Virus record (IMG/VR): IMGVR_UViG_3300024520_000215
Location: 1-38,161 of that record
From: a virus
Reading direction: 5' to 3' (one strand)
Length of the DNA: 38,161 nucleotides
Position 1 is the stretch's first letter, and every line of letters begins with the position of its first letter. The notes below the pieces were generated by a model, which saw only the letters and a program-made list of their open reading frames with translations, was not told the origin of the DNA and did not search any database. This document shows positions 1 to 6,721 of the stretch, piece after piece. The position numbers and the translations under genes are program-made.

Positions 1-327
1 TAGCGCTAAAGGCGAATGGTTGAGCCCATCAGTCGTAGCCCTTCGGCTGGACACGCGGGCGCCTGCTGAAAGTCAGTGGCTCATCTGGTGAGCCACCAAG
101 AGAAGTATTATGTACATTGGGCGAAGGAATGGTTGGATTCGCCCCACTTGTGGGATTACACTCACTAGTGGAACGCATCCGCCAGCGCCTGTAGAGACAC
201 CAAGCGATTCCCTGGCCGCTTCATTAGCTGCGCCGCTTGGTGCCCCACAAAACGGGAGCTTGATGCATGACAACTAACCACAAAAACACCAAAAACAAAG
301 CTGACATAAGAGGGGATGTATTCAAGA
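1..327. other. Left-end non-coding region with inverted repeats
   Basis: I see no convincing gene here. The stretch holds several perfect inverted repeats: GTGGCTCA (76-83) against TGAGCCAC (89-96); GGGCGAA (119-125) against TTCGCCC (138-144); CCCAC (143-147) against GTGGG (150-154); and CACCAAGCG (198-206) against CGCTTGGTG (234-242). None is followed by a clear T-run, so they look more like operators or structured RNA than terminators. In T7-like phages this end carries host-RNAP promoters, but I could not fix a -35/-10 pair with confidence. Confidence 0.5.
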
Positions 328-744
328 ATGACTACGTCACAATCGAGTGGTACGACGAACCTGAAACCTATACTTGCATTGACAACAGTGCTGAGAGAGG
401 CGCTGGGAGACCCGCCGCTAATAGTGGTGCACGTCTTTATGACAATCATGGACAAGCCAGGTGTGTCTCAAACCGAGATAGCGAAGTCTCTGCACATGTC
501 GAAGGGTGCTGTCAGTCGGACGATAAGTTCGTTGCGTAGCATTGTGAACTGGGACAGACGCCGTGAGCGCCCCGGTCCCGACTTGATAGATGAGCGTGTT
601 GACCCAGTGGAGACGCGTGCACGAAAGATTTACCTGAATGCGCGTGGCGAGCAGTTGGCTGGGGCTGTTAAACAAGCCCTGGCAGGTGAGCGGGTGACGA
701 TGCCCAAGCCACTAAGGGTTGATACTTGGAGGGCAAAAGATTGA
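328..744 (+). CDS. Winged-helix (MarR-like) transcriptional regulator
   Basis: Probable DNA-binding regulator of 138 residues. A helix-turn-helix lies at about residues 47-69 (SQTEIAKSLHMSKGAVSR). It is followed by a basic wing at about 84-105 ending in RKIYLNARGEQL, the layout of MarR-type winged helices. The family usually has about 140 residues and binds palindromic operators as a dimer; several palindromes lie just upstream (1-327) and near 1834-1881. An ATG at 316 is in frame, but the AGGGG at 311-315 abuts it, so the ATG at 328 is more plausible. The stop overlaps the integrase start (TTGA), implying co-transcription. In this position it could act as a lysogeny or integration regulator, or as an excisionase-like factor; that role is inference. 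No other repressor-like gene is seen. Confidence 0.72.
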   Translation: MTTSQSSGTTNLKPILALTTVLREALGDPPLIVVHVFMTIMDKPGVSQTEIAKSLHMSKGAVSRTISSLRSIVNWDRRRERPGPDLIDERVDPVETRARKIYLNARGEQLAGAVKQALAGERVTMPKPLRVDTWRAKD

Positions 745-1739
745 GCGTTAAACAGCGAGGTAACGGCTGGCAGATAGACTTTCGGCTGGCTGACGGCACG
801 CGGTACCGGAAGATACATCCGTGCACTAGCCGTCAGGAAGCGGAGTTTGTGGAGCTGAAGGTCAAGAAGAATATTCGGCTGGGCCGGGGTGCGACCACAG
901 GTGACATGACACTTGAGCAGGCGTGCGACCGCGCACTAAAAGAGCACTACTCGCGGCTGAAAGACTCACGCGGTGCTGAGATAAATGTCGGTGTGCTGCT
1001 GAAAGTGCTTGACCCAAACATGTTGCTGAAAGACATCGACGGCAACGTGCTGACGGACCTAGTGAGTGACCTGAAGACTGAGCATGGTCACAAGGGTGGA
1101 ACAATCAACCGCAAGCTCGCCACATTACAAAAAGTAATGCGAATAGCCGTGGAACAGTGGGAAGTCATCGACAGGCTACCGAAGTTTCCGAAGCAGCCTG
1201 AGTCAGTAGGCCGCGTCAGAATTTTGACGCTTGGGGAGGAGTCCACTCTCCTAGAGCTGTTGCGCGGCCTAGACGACATCCGGTGCAGCTGCGCGGACTT
1301 CTTTGTCTTCCTGGTAGACACCGGGTGTCGGTTGTCCGAGGGGCTCGACCTGCAGTGGCGTGACGTCCAACTGGAGGAAGGCACCATCACCATCTGGGAG
1401 AATAAGGCCTCTCATCCCCGCACAGTGCCGTGCACTCAACGGGTGTTGTCTTGTTTGCGTGGACGCTCTGCTGGTATTGGACGGGTGTTCCATGACGTCA
1501 CCAAGGACCGCGCTGAGAGAGCTTTCCGGTACTGTCGGCACGCTATGGGCCTCGCTGATGACTCCCAATTTGTGGTTCATGCCCTACGGCACACCTGCGC
1601 CTCTCGGCTGGTCCGAGCTGGTGTGGAGCTGTATGCAGTCAAGACCTTGTTGGGGCACAAGAGCATCACCACCACGGAGAGGTACGCGCATCTGAATACG
1701 GATAGGCTGCGAGACGCTGTGAAGGTGCTGGAGCGATGA
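741..1739 (+). CDS. int: Tyrosine recombinase / phage integrase
   Basis: Site-specific integrase of 332 residues from the chosen start. All core catalytic residues are visible: R197 (in TGCRLSEG), H280 and R283 (HALRH), H306 (LLGHKS) and Y315 (ERYAHL). An N-terminal arm-binding-like segment (RGNGWQIDFRLADGTRYRK) and a central SAM-like core-binding region precede the catalytic domain. I chose the TTG at 741 because GGAGGG (728-733) sits 7 nt upstream; a TTG at 726 would leave no ribosome-binding site. It overlaps the regulator stop by 4 nt. A tRNA-Sec-like sequence 180 bp downstream is the likely attP core. Integrases are known in a minority of T7-like phages (for example some pelagiphages) and indicate a temperate capacity. 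Confidence 0.95.
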   Translation: MSVKQRGNGWQIDFRLADGTRYRKIHPCTSRQEAEFVELKVKKNIRLGRGATTGDMTLEQACDRALKEHYSRLKDSRGAEINVGVLLKVLDPNMLLKDIDGNVLTDLVSDLKTEHGHKGGTINRKLATLQKVMRIAVEQWEVIDRLPKFPKQPESVGRVRILTLGEESTLLELLRGLDDIRCSCADFFVFLVDTGCRLSEGLDLQWRDVQLEEGTITIWENKASHPRTVPCTQRVLSCLRGRSAGIGRVFHDVTKDRAERAFRYCRHAMGLADDSQFVVHALRHTCASRLVRAGVELYAVKTLLGHKSITTTERYAHLNTDRLRDAVKVLER

Positions 1740-1843
1740 ACTGTTGTGAGAGCTTTACTGCCGCTCAGAAAGACGGCGTGGTCGGGTACAGACTCCCACC
1801 CATAAAGTTCTGTCCATGGTGTGGTACATCACGTGTGCCCTAG
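1736..1843 (+). CDS. Small zinc-ribbon-like protein (35 aa)
   Basis: A short ORF starts inside the integrase stop (ATGA overlap), so it is probably translationally coupled. It encodes 35 residues with a CC pair at 3-4 and a CPWCG knuckle at 26-30. This four-cysteine pattern resembles the tiny CC...CPxCG zinc-binding proteins common in phage accessory regions. No function can be assigned. The stop lies inside the inverted repeat at 1834-1850. The cysteine spacing and coupling support it; the small size limits certainty. Confidence 0.5.
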   Translation: MNCCESFTAAQKDGVVGYRLPPIKFCPWCGTSRVP

Positions 1844-1881
1844 TGGCACATGGTGTGCCCTGAGTACACTATAGAGCACAC
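1834..1881. promoter_or_regulatory. Palindromic GTGTGCC cluster downstream of integrase
   Basis: The inverted repeat TGTGCC-5 nt-GGCACA lies at 1834-1850. A second, longer-range pair is GTGTGC (1853-1858) with GCACAC (1876-1881). The unit GTGTGCCCT occurs twice here in direct orientation and once more in the right-end non-coding region near 37889. These could be operators for the winged-helix regulator, or a weak terminator/antiterminator for the int transcript. The sequence shows the symmetry; the role is inference. Confidence 0.35.
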
Positions 1882-1917
1882 ACGTTACGCTAGAGAACTC
1901 TAAGTCATTGATAAGTC

Positions 1918-2013
1918 GGGAGAGTATCGGAAGAAGTACCACTAGTCGGACTTCAAATCCAGTGAGACGCGTTCAACGTGTCTGGTGGGTTCGACTCCCA
2001 CGCTCTTCCGCCA
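1918..2013 (+). tRNA. tRNA-Sec (selC)-like sequence, probable attP core
   Basis: Ninety-six nt with clear tRNA-Sec features. An 8-bp acceptor stem is formed by 1918-1925 and 2002-2009, with two G-U pairs. A 5-bp T stem (1985-1989/1997-2001) carries a TTCGACT loop. The extra arm has 7 bp (AGACGCG/CGTGTCT). The 7-nt anticodon loop CTTCAAA carries TCA (1953-1955). The 3' end is G plus encoded CCA. The 8+5 acceptor/T arrangement and UCA anticodon are tRNA-Sec hallmarks. The 5' half is degenerate: no proper D stem can be drawn in 1928-1945, and C1947:A1961 is mismatched. That asymmetry, beside the integrase, fits an attP core carrying a faithful host 3' half. A functional phage tRNA or UGA suppressor is the less likely alternative. 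Confidence 0.65.
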
Positions 2014-2185
2014 TTCTAATGAAGTTCCCCTCTAATCAACTACTTACAGCTGTCACCTGAAGCCCTCTTAAAGTCTCACCTGCAAGACTCTGATTACCAT
2101 GCGTTAAGTATCTTTGCCTGTTGTGGACACATACACCTGGACACGTTTGCTGGTGTAGTGAGACAGGTCTCGTATGTGGGTCTGA

Positions 2186-2214
2186 AAAGATAAACCACAT
2201 TATAGGTAAGAGAA
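2186..2214 (+). promoter_or_regulatory. Phage RNA polymerase promoter, copy 1
   Basis: The sequence AAAGATAAACCACATTATAG followed by GTAAGAGAAA is nearly repeated at 4971-5000 and 15808-15834. The three share AAAGATAA..CACA.TAT.GGTA. The CAC..TATAGG core resembles the T7 promoter core CACTATAGG, and the more variable 5' part would set polymerase specificity. Transcription would start at the G pair (2205-2206). Placed 250 bp ahead of the RNA polymerase gene, it would give autogenous amplification. Confidence 0.75.
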
Positions 2215-2301
2215 ACTAAAAGATACTCTTCTAGAAGGACTTAAAGAAGATACTCTAGTTTCCACTGTTAGCAATGACACATACATAATTACACCTATAG
2301 A

Positions 2302-2340
2302 AGTCCCTTCTATCAGTCCCTTCTATCAGTCCCTTCTATC
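2302..2340. repeat. Three perfect tandem copies of a 13-bp unit
   Basis: The unit AGTCCCTTCTATC occurs three times without spacers (2302-2314, 2315-2327, 2328-2340). ATAGAAG just upstream can pair with CTTCTAT of the first unit, giving a 7-bp hairpin, and TAGAAGGAC lies in opposite orientation near 2232. The array lies in the leader of the RNA polymerase transcript. It could be an operator array, an RNase processing site or an integrase-associated iteron; the sequence alone does not decide. Confidence 0.85.
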
Positions 2341-2352
2341 AGTGTAATCTAA

Positions 2353-2378
2353 CAGTCCGACTTGTGAGACTAGTCCGG
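2353..2378 (+). repeat. GAGAC motif, copy A
   Basis: The copy has GTCCGACTT, a 2-nt gap, then GAGACTAGT. It matches copies B (2407-2432), C (4828-4853) and D (12482-12507) with the same spacing between GTCC and GAGAC. All four are intergenic and in the same orientation. GACT (2359-2362) can pair with AGTC (2372-2375). Function unknown. Confidence 0.55.
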
Positions 2379-2406
2379 TTTCTATATACTCAGTAGTTCG
2401 TCTAAA

Positions 2407-2432
2407 TGGTCCGTCTTACGAGACCAGTTCAA
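2407..2432 (+). repeat. GAGAC motif, copy B
   Basis: GTCCGTCTTACGAGACCAGT is the core. It contains a perfect 4-bp stem GTCT/AGAC with a TACG loop, and lies 23 bp before the RNA polymerase start codon, 54 bp after copy A. It could therefore shape the leader of the polymerase mRNA. Confidence 0.55.
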
Positions 2433-2454
2433 CCATGGCAAAGGTGGAGGTCGA

Positions 2455-4824
2455 ATGAGTATTGAACGTGAGCTGGAATTGGAGAACGAAGCTGTGCTCG
2501 GCGGAGTAGGTCGATACTGGGATGTCGTTGAATCCAGGGGTCATTCCGAAACGCACGTCGGACAGCGCTTGATTGCATTGTTGGTCGAAAGCACGTCTCC
2601 GCACATCGGACAATATATCGCGGATGCGAAGAAGGTTGATTACCGGAGTCCGGTTACTTATCTGGGCATGTCTAAACCATCGTCTTTGGCGTTGCTAACG
2701 TCCAGAGCAGTGGTTCAAGGTGTCTCTCAGTACAAGACGGCGACTACTGTCGCCAATCTCGTTGGGTCTCTCATCAGGGAGCACCTAGAATGGCAGCGTT
2801 TTTATGAGTCCGAGAAACCACTTGCTGCGCACATTTCAAAAGAGACTGCTAAAGCCACCACCGAGCGCCATCGTCGTGCAGTGGCTCGGCACGCTGTCGA
2901 ACGGTTCGGTGACCCACTGGACTGGACTCCCGAATTCACAATCAGAGTCGGTGCCGTACTGGTTGAATTGGTGTGCCTGCACTCGGGGCTGGTCGAGAAG
3001 CAGACGCACTTCGTGTCTCGCAAGAAGAAAAGAACCATCGTGACCCTGACTAATGACGCCAAGCTGATCCTTGAGTTTGGGCATATCCGAGCGGAAGACC
3101 TGAGCCCGATTTGGCTACCGATGGTGTGCTCTCCAAAGCCCTGGACGGCACCAACCGAAGGCGGCTATTGGCGACGTCGGCTACCGTTGGTCAAGGGTTC
3201 ACGCGGGTCGTATCTTGATGAGCTAGAGCATGCAGACATGCCGGTCGTATACGACGCTCTGAATGCACTGCAAATGACACCGTGGCGAATCAACCGGTCC
3301 GTGCTGCACGTGTTTCAGCAAGCGTACAACGCCGGGGACCAGTTGGCGTTGCCTGCTCGACAGGACAAGCCGTTACCCGCCAAGCCGACGGACATCGAGA
3401 CTAACGATATCGCTCGCAAGGAGTGGCGTATCAAGGCTGCGCGAACCTACGACCATAACGCTAGGTTGGTGTCTAAGCGGGTGGCTGCGTCTGCGAAGCT
3501 GTCTCTGGCCGAACGATTTGAACAAGAGGAGGCGATTTATTTCCCGCATGCTCTGGACTGGCGGGGCAGGGCGTACCCGATTCCGGTCGGTATCAATCCG
3601 CAGGCCGACGACCTTGGGAAAGCACTGATTCATTTCGCTAACGGAAAGCCGCTAGGTAAAGACGGCGCTAATTGGCTTGCTATCCACGTCGCCAATCTTT
3701 TTGGTGTCGATAAGGTCTCGTATGTCGGACGGATGCAGTGGGTGGTTGACCACACCGAGGAGATTTTGGACTCCGCAATGGACCCGCTAGACGGGAAACG
3801 GTTCTGGCTCGAAGCAGCCGACCCGTGGCAGGCACTGGCAGCGTGCTTTGAGTGGTTCGGCTACATGGTACAGGGTGCGGAGTACGTCTCTCACCTACCC
3901 ATATCCATGGATGGCAGTTGCAATGGGCTCCAGCATTTCAGCGCGATGTTGCGAGACGAGATTGGCGGGCACGCAACGAATCTCACAGCAAGCGAGGAGC
4001 CCCAAGACATCTATCAGATTGTTGCTGACCGGGTCACACAAAGGTTGGAAGAGGAGAGTGATGAACGCGCCGCCAAGTGGCTAGAACACGTCAGTCGGCA
4101 AATCGTCAAGAGACCCGTGATGACGCTGCCGTACGGTGCTACTCGCTACGGAATGCGCGACCAGATTCTGAAAGAGGTTCGCAAACACGAAGAAGATAAT
4201 AAGGGACCGATGTTTCCGGGGTCGGATGGATTCCGCGAGTCAAAGTTTCTCGGTGATTTGGTGTACGACTGCATCGGAGACGTCGTCATAGCCGCACGAG
4301 ATACCATGGACTGGCTGCAGGACTCTGCGCGTGTTGCTGCCCAAGCGGACCTGCCCATCTGGTGGACCACTCCCAGTGGACTGCCGGTCTGCCAAGACTA
4401 CCGAAAACGAAAAGGGAAGCGCGTGGAAGCGTGGGTTGGGTCGCAACGGATTACGTTACAGCTACAGCTCGATACCAGTGCCCTGAATGCGAAGCGCCAA
4501 GCGCTCGGCATCGCACCTAACTTTGTGCACTCGTTGGACAGCGCACACATGATGTTGACTGTCAGTCTGTGTCTGCAGGAGGGTATCACGGACTTCGCGA
4601 TGGTGCATGACTCCTATGGTGTTCATGCGTGTGATGCTGGTGAGATGGCTGCGGTTCTGCGTTCTGCATTCGTTATTCAATACGAGGAAGATGTTCTTCA
4701 GAAATTCCGCGAGGAGCTGTTACAGCAGCTCCCAGAGGAGCTGGCCGCTGAGCTTCCTCCAGTACCACCTAGCGGCAACTTAGACCTAGGGGTCGTGCAG
4801 GACTCGTTATATTTTTTTGCCTAG
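2455..4824 (+). CDS. gp1: T7-type single-subunit DNA-directed RNA polymerase
   Basis: Phage transcriptase of 789 residues (T7: 883) that should read the phage promoters. Recognised motifs: DWRGRAYP; motif A PISMDGSCNGLQHFSAML with catalytic D486; motif B VKRPVMTLPYG with K552 and Y560, at the same 8-residue spacing as T7 K631/Y639; and motif C FAMVHDSYG with catalytic D719. The protein ends in SLYFFA, like the C-terminal FAFA foot of T7 polymerase. The ATG at 2455 follows GGTGGAGG at suitable spacing. Its own leader carries a phage promoter and two GAGAC motifs, so expression is probably self-amplifying. It is the first gene to the right of the putative attP and reads away from it. Confidence 0.98.
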   Translation: MSIERELELENEAVLGGVGRYWDVVESRGHSETHVGQRLIALLVESTSPHIGQYIADAKKVDYRSPVTYLGMSKPSSLALLTSRAVVQGVSQYKTATTVANLVGSLIREHLEWQRFYESEKPLAAHISKETAKATTERHRRAVARHAVERFGDPLDWTPEFTIRVGAVLVELVCLHSGLVEKQTHFVSRKKKRTIVTLTNDAKLILEFGHIRAEDLSPIWLPMVCSPKPWTAPTEGGYWRRRLPLVKGSRGSYLDELEHADMPVVYDALNALQMTPWRINRSVLHVFQQAYNAGDQLALPARQDKPLPAKPTDIETNDIARKEWRIKAARTYDHNARLVSKRVAASAKLSLAERFEQEEAIYFPHALDWRGRAYPIPVGINPQADDLGKALIHFANGKPLGKDGANWLAIHVANLFGVDKVSYVGRMQWVVDHTEEILDSAMDPLDGKRFWLEAADPWQALAACFEWFGYMVQGAEYVSHLPISMDGSCNGLQHFSAMLRDEIGGHATNLTASEEPQDIYQIVADRVTQRLEEESDERAAKWLEHVSRQIVKRPVMTLPYGATRYGMRDQILKEVRKHEEDNKGPMFPGSDGFRESKFLGDLVYDCIGDVVIAARDTMDWLQDSARVAAQADLPIWWTTPSGLPVCQDYRKRKGKRVEAWVGSQRITLQLQLDTSALNAKRQALGIAPNFVHSLDSAHMMLTVSLCLQEGITDFAMVHDSYGVHACDAGEMAAVLRSAFVIQYEEDVLQKFREELLQQLPEELAAELPPVPPSGNLDLGVVQDSLYFFA

Positions 4825-4827
4825 AGA

Positions 4828-4853
4828 TAGCCCGACACGCGAGACTGGTAACG
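4828..4853 (+). repeat. GAGAC motif, copy C
   Basis: GCCCGACACGCGAGACTGGT, aligned without gaps to copies A, B and D. It starts 4 nt after the RNA polymerase stop and ends at the GTG of the next small ORF. Position directly after a gene is compatible with an mRNA processing or termination role. Confidence 0.5.
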
Positions 4854-4978
4854 TGACAAAGACAATACGTAAGCGTATGCCGAGGCCACCCGAAGTGCTT
4901 CGAAAAGGTGGCCCACAGCAGGACAAGCGGAGGAAGTTGCGGGAGAAAACTGAGCGTAGGGAGGCGCTCGAAAGATAA
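4853..4978 (+). CDS. Small highly basic protein (41 aa)
   Basis: A GTG-started ORF between the RNA polymerase gene and promoter 2. The product is 41 residues, very rich in Arg and Lys, with an N-terminal KTIRKRMPRPPEV segment and a charged helical tail. Short phage proteins with an R-K-x-MPxP pattern are common near early genes and are uncharacterised. No strong ribosome-binding site is visible upstream of the GTG, which lowers confidence. The stop codon lies inside promoter 2 (4971-5000). RNA or DNA binding is possible from charge alone; no function is assigned. Confidence 0.5.
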   Translation: MTKTIRKRMPRPPEVLRKGGPQQDKRRKLREKTERREALER

Positions 4979-5000
4979 GACACAGTATAGGTAAAGAAAG
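4971..5000 (+). promoter_or_regulatory. Phage RNA polymerase promoter, copy 2
   Basis: AAAGATAAGACACAGTATAG followed by GTAAAGAAAG, matching copy 1 at most positions including the CACA.TATAGGTA core. It precedes the replication block (5025 onward) and overlaps the stop codon of the small basic ORF. Start site would be the G pair at about 4990-4991. Confidence 0.75.
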
Positions 5001-5024
5001 CTCAATCGAGACAGGAGACACCAA

Positions 5025-5276
5025 ATGAAAATCACTTACGGCCACTTCATCAAGGAATGCGTCGGGTTCTCGGCGCTGGAGGGAGGCCAGATAGTCGAGG
5101 ACGTTTTTGGCGACGTGGCTCTGGTAGTCGCCAAAACCGGAGATGACGTCGTCACTGAGGTGGTGCTGGTGTATCTCCACCAGCATGACGGTTCGTACAT
5201 CTGTGATGAAGGGGAGCACAGGGGGCCGTTTACGGTCGCCGGTTTTGGCTACACCATCACCCTGGAAGCCGATTAG
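5025..5276 (+). CDS. Hypothetical protein, first gene of replication block
   Basis: An 83-residue protein I do not recognise. It is acidic and rich in beta-strand-forming residues (many Val, Thr and Gly), with no membrane segment and two cysteines. The ATG at 5025 follows an AGGAGA sequence at good spacing. It lies 25 bp downstream of promoter 2, so it should be among the first products made by the phage polymerase, a position where T7-like phages keep host-takeover genes. The next ORF starts 2 bp after its stop, so they share an operon. Confidence 0.7.
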   Translation: MKITYGHFIKECVGFSALEGGQIVEDVFGDVALVVAKTGDDVVTEVVLVYLHQHDGSYICDEGEHRGPFTVAGFGYTITLEAD

Positions 5277-5278
5277 TC

Positions 5279-5542
5279 GTGGCTTCCGTCACAGACCAAA
5301 TCAATCACTGTCGGGTCGCTGACGTCGTTCCGGCGGCGTACTCAGTCATTGACGCCATTGACGGCAACAAGCCCGGTATTCAGGCCGCTGGCGCGGCGCT
5401 GACGTTCTTTGCCATCTGCAAGCACTATGAGGCCGACCCGCGTGACGTACTCGTGACGGTCGAGCGGTTCATCAGACACGCAGAGCAACAGGAAGCACCA
5501 ACTATGCGGGCACTGTGGGCTTATCTGGCGGGAGAACTCTGA
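5279..5542 (+). CDS. Hypothetical protein, helical
   Basis: An 87-residue, mostly helical protein with a GTG start 2 bp after the previous stop. It has no recognised domain. The alternation of hydrophobic and charged residues through the middle suggests a small helical bundle; two cysteines (about 11 and 47) are not in a zinc pattern. Its stop overlaps the ATG of the next small ORF (TGATG), indicating translational coupling within the replication operon. Confidence 0.7.
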   Translation: MASVTDQINHCRVADVVPAAYSVIDAIDGNKPGIQAAGAALTFFAICKHYEADPRDVLVTVERFIRHAEQQEAPTMRALWAYLAGEL

Positions 5543-5679
5543 TGCAGCGCTACATCGAGTCGCTGATCAGACGTGCCCGCATTTACCACGGCTTGAACAT
5601 GCAGTTGCCCCTTTGGTTGGTCGCTGAGATGAACGACGCCGGGATTATTATCGACGAACTACAGGAGAGCTTTGAGTAA
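5542..5679 (+). CDS. Small hypothetical protein (45 aa)
   Basis: The ORF starts in the stop of the preceding gene (TGATG) and ends in the start of the SSB gene (TAATG), so it sits in a fully coupled chain. The product has 45 residues, with a basic helical N-terminus, a central LPLWLVAEM segment and an acidic C-terminus. The tight packing on both sides is the main support. No family is recognised. Confidence 0.62.
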   Translation: MQRYIESLIRRARIYHGLNMQLPLWLVAEMNDAGIIIDELQESFE

Positions 5680-6323
5680 TGGCAAAGAAGAAGTACGAGA
5701 ATTTCACCTCTGAGTGTGGCGTTGCGGTCTTCCCACACCTCACCAAGGCGGACACCAAGTTCAAAGAGGAGGGCGAGTATCACGTCAAGCTGCGACTACA
5801 ACGCGGTGCGCCTGGTGTTGACGAGTTTCTGGAGCAGATTAACGCGAAGTTCGAGGAGAACTACGTGGACCAGTGCAAGCGTGCCAGGGAAGACAACAAG
5901 AAGAAGCCCAAGAAGTGTACTGACCTGCCATTTGCGGACGTCGAGAATGACGAGGGCGAAGAGACTAGCGAAGTGGACGTCAAGTTCAAGCTGCCCGCGC
6001 TTATCAAAGGCAAGCCCACCAAGGTTAAGTTCTTCGACGCAAAGGGTAAGGTCATTGAGAACCCCCAACCGATCTATGGTGGCTCCGAGCTGAAGATCAA
6101 CTTCTACTACTGGGGCTGGAACTATAGTAAGACTGGTGCTGGTGTCACGTTGCGCCTTCGCGGTGTACAGATCATTAAGCTGGTTACCGCAACTGGTGCG
6201 TCTAACAACCCAGACGACTACGGGTTCGGCGAGGAAGACGGCTACGAGGCACCTGAAGCTGACGACACGCCGTTCAAGGTAGAAGACAACGAAGAAGACA
6301 CAGGTGACGACGACGAGTTCTAA
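5679..6323 (+). CDS. gp2.5: Single-stranded DNA-binding protein, gp2.5-like
   Basis: 214 residues, close to T7 gp2.5 (232). It shares the gp2.5 architecture: an OB-fold-like beta-rich core, a charged insertion at about 65-95, and a strongly acidic C-terminal tail ending in DDDEF with a terminal aromatic residue. In T7 that tail docks on DNA polymerase and the helicase. It should coat single-stranded DNA at the fork and promote annealing. The ATG overlaps the preceding stop (TAATG); the end overlaps the RusA gene by 20 nt. Bases 5745-5765 recur exactly at 7152-7172 inside the amidase gene, in another frame there. Confidence 0.88.
   Translation: MAKKKYENFTSECGVAVFPHLTKADTKFKEEGEYHVKLRLQRGAPGVDEFLEQINAKFEENYVDQCKRAREDNKKKPKKCTDLPFADVENDEGEETSEVDVKFKLPALIKGKPTKVKFFDAKGKVIENPQPIYGGSELKINFYYWGWNYSKTGAGVTLRLRGVQIIKLVTATGASNNPDDYGFGEEDGYEAPEADDTPFKVEDNEEDTGDDDEF
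5745..5765 (+). repeat. 21-bp exact duplicate, donor-like copy in SSB
   Basis: These 21 bases (beginning AAGGCGGACACC and ending TTCAAA) are identical to 7152-7172. Here they encode KADTKFK in frame within the SSB core. A perfect 21-mer pair is not expected by chance in 38 kb (about 2 in 10,000). Confidence 0.9.
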
Positions 6324-6705
6324 GACTCTTCGCATCCTGATTCCCCTGCGGCCAGTCCCATGCCCCCGCCCACGTTTCGCGGGTGGCCGAGCGTACTACC
6401 CGAAAAACTACAACGAGTGGCGTGACGCCGCGCTAACACATATTCCCGCCGTCAACCCACTGTATGACGGTGCGCTCGATGTGCTGGTGTTCGTGGCGTT
6501 GCCCCCGTTCAAGACGGTAGTGCGGGACTGGCCCAGGGGTGACGTCGATAATTATGCCAAGAGCACGCTCGATGTTATCACGAAGAGTGGGACTGTGTGG
6601 GTGGACGACGTTCAAGTCGTTCGCCTCGCCGTAGAGAAGTTCTTTACCGCCGACGAGCCGTGCACGTCGGTCCACATCAAGCCCTACACGGGGCTAATCC
6701 ACTAA
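6304..6705 (+). CDS. rusA: RusA-family Holliday junction resolvase
   Basis: A 133-residue endonuclease that would cleave branched DNA, taking the slot of T7 endonuclease I (gp3) between SSB and lysozyme. RusA signatures are visible: CPRPR at 20-24; RGDVDNYAKSTLD at 78-90 with acidic metal ligands D80 and D82 plus K86; and VDDVQV with D101/D102. These correspond to E. coli RusA D70, D72, K76 and D91. The family length is about 120. Translation from the GTG at 6304 overlaps the SSB end by 20 nt. Debranching replication intermediates before packaging is the expected role. Confidence 0.93.
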   Translation: MTTTSSKTLRILIPLRPVPCPRPRFAGGRAYYPKNYNEWRDAALTHIPAVNPLYDGALDVLVFVALPPFKTVVRDWPRGDVDNYAKSTLDVITKSGTVWVDDVQVVRLAVEKFFTADEPCTSVHIKPYTGLIH

Positions 6706-6721
6706 CAAGCACCGGAGGTAA

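Larger units (their letters stand above)
1844..2454. other. Control region between int and RNA polymerase gene
   Basis: This 611-nt non-coding stretch holds the tRNA-Sec-like attP candidate (1918-2013), two TGGACAC direct repeats (2124-2130, 2138-2144) that could be integrase arm sites, the phage promoter at 2186-2214, a repeated AGATACTCT, the triple 13-bp repeat (2302-2340) and motif copies at 2353-2378 and 2407-2432. Base composition is more AT-rich than the flanking genes. It probably carries both integration functions and control of RNA polymerase expression. Confidence 0.6.

Noticed and set aside
267-539. 90-codon ORF on the + strand overlapping the regulator
   Set aside because: It overlaps the winged-helix gene in another frame and its product has no domain-like pattern; the HTH frame is clearly the coding one.
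2302-2340. CRISPR-like array
   Set aside because: The 13-bp units and the 31-bp units at 18824 are directly abutting with no spacers and no cas genes are present.
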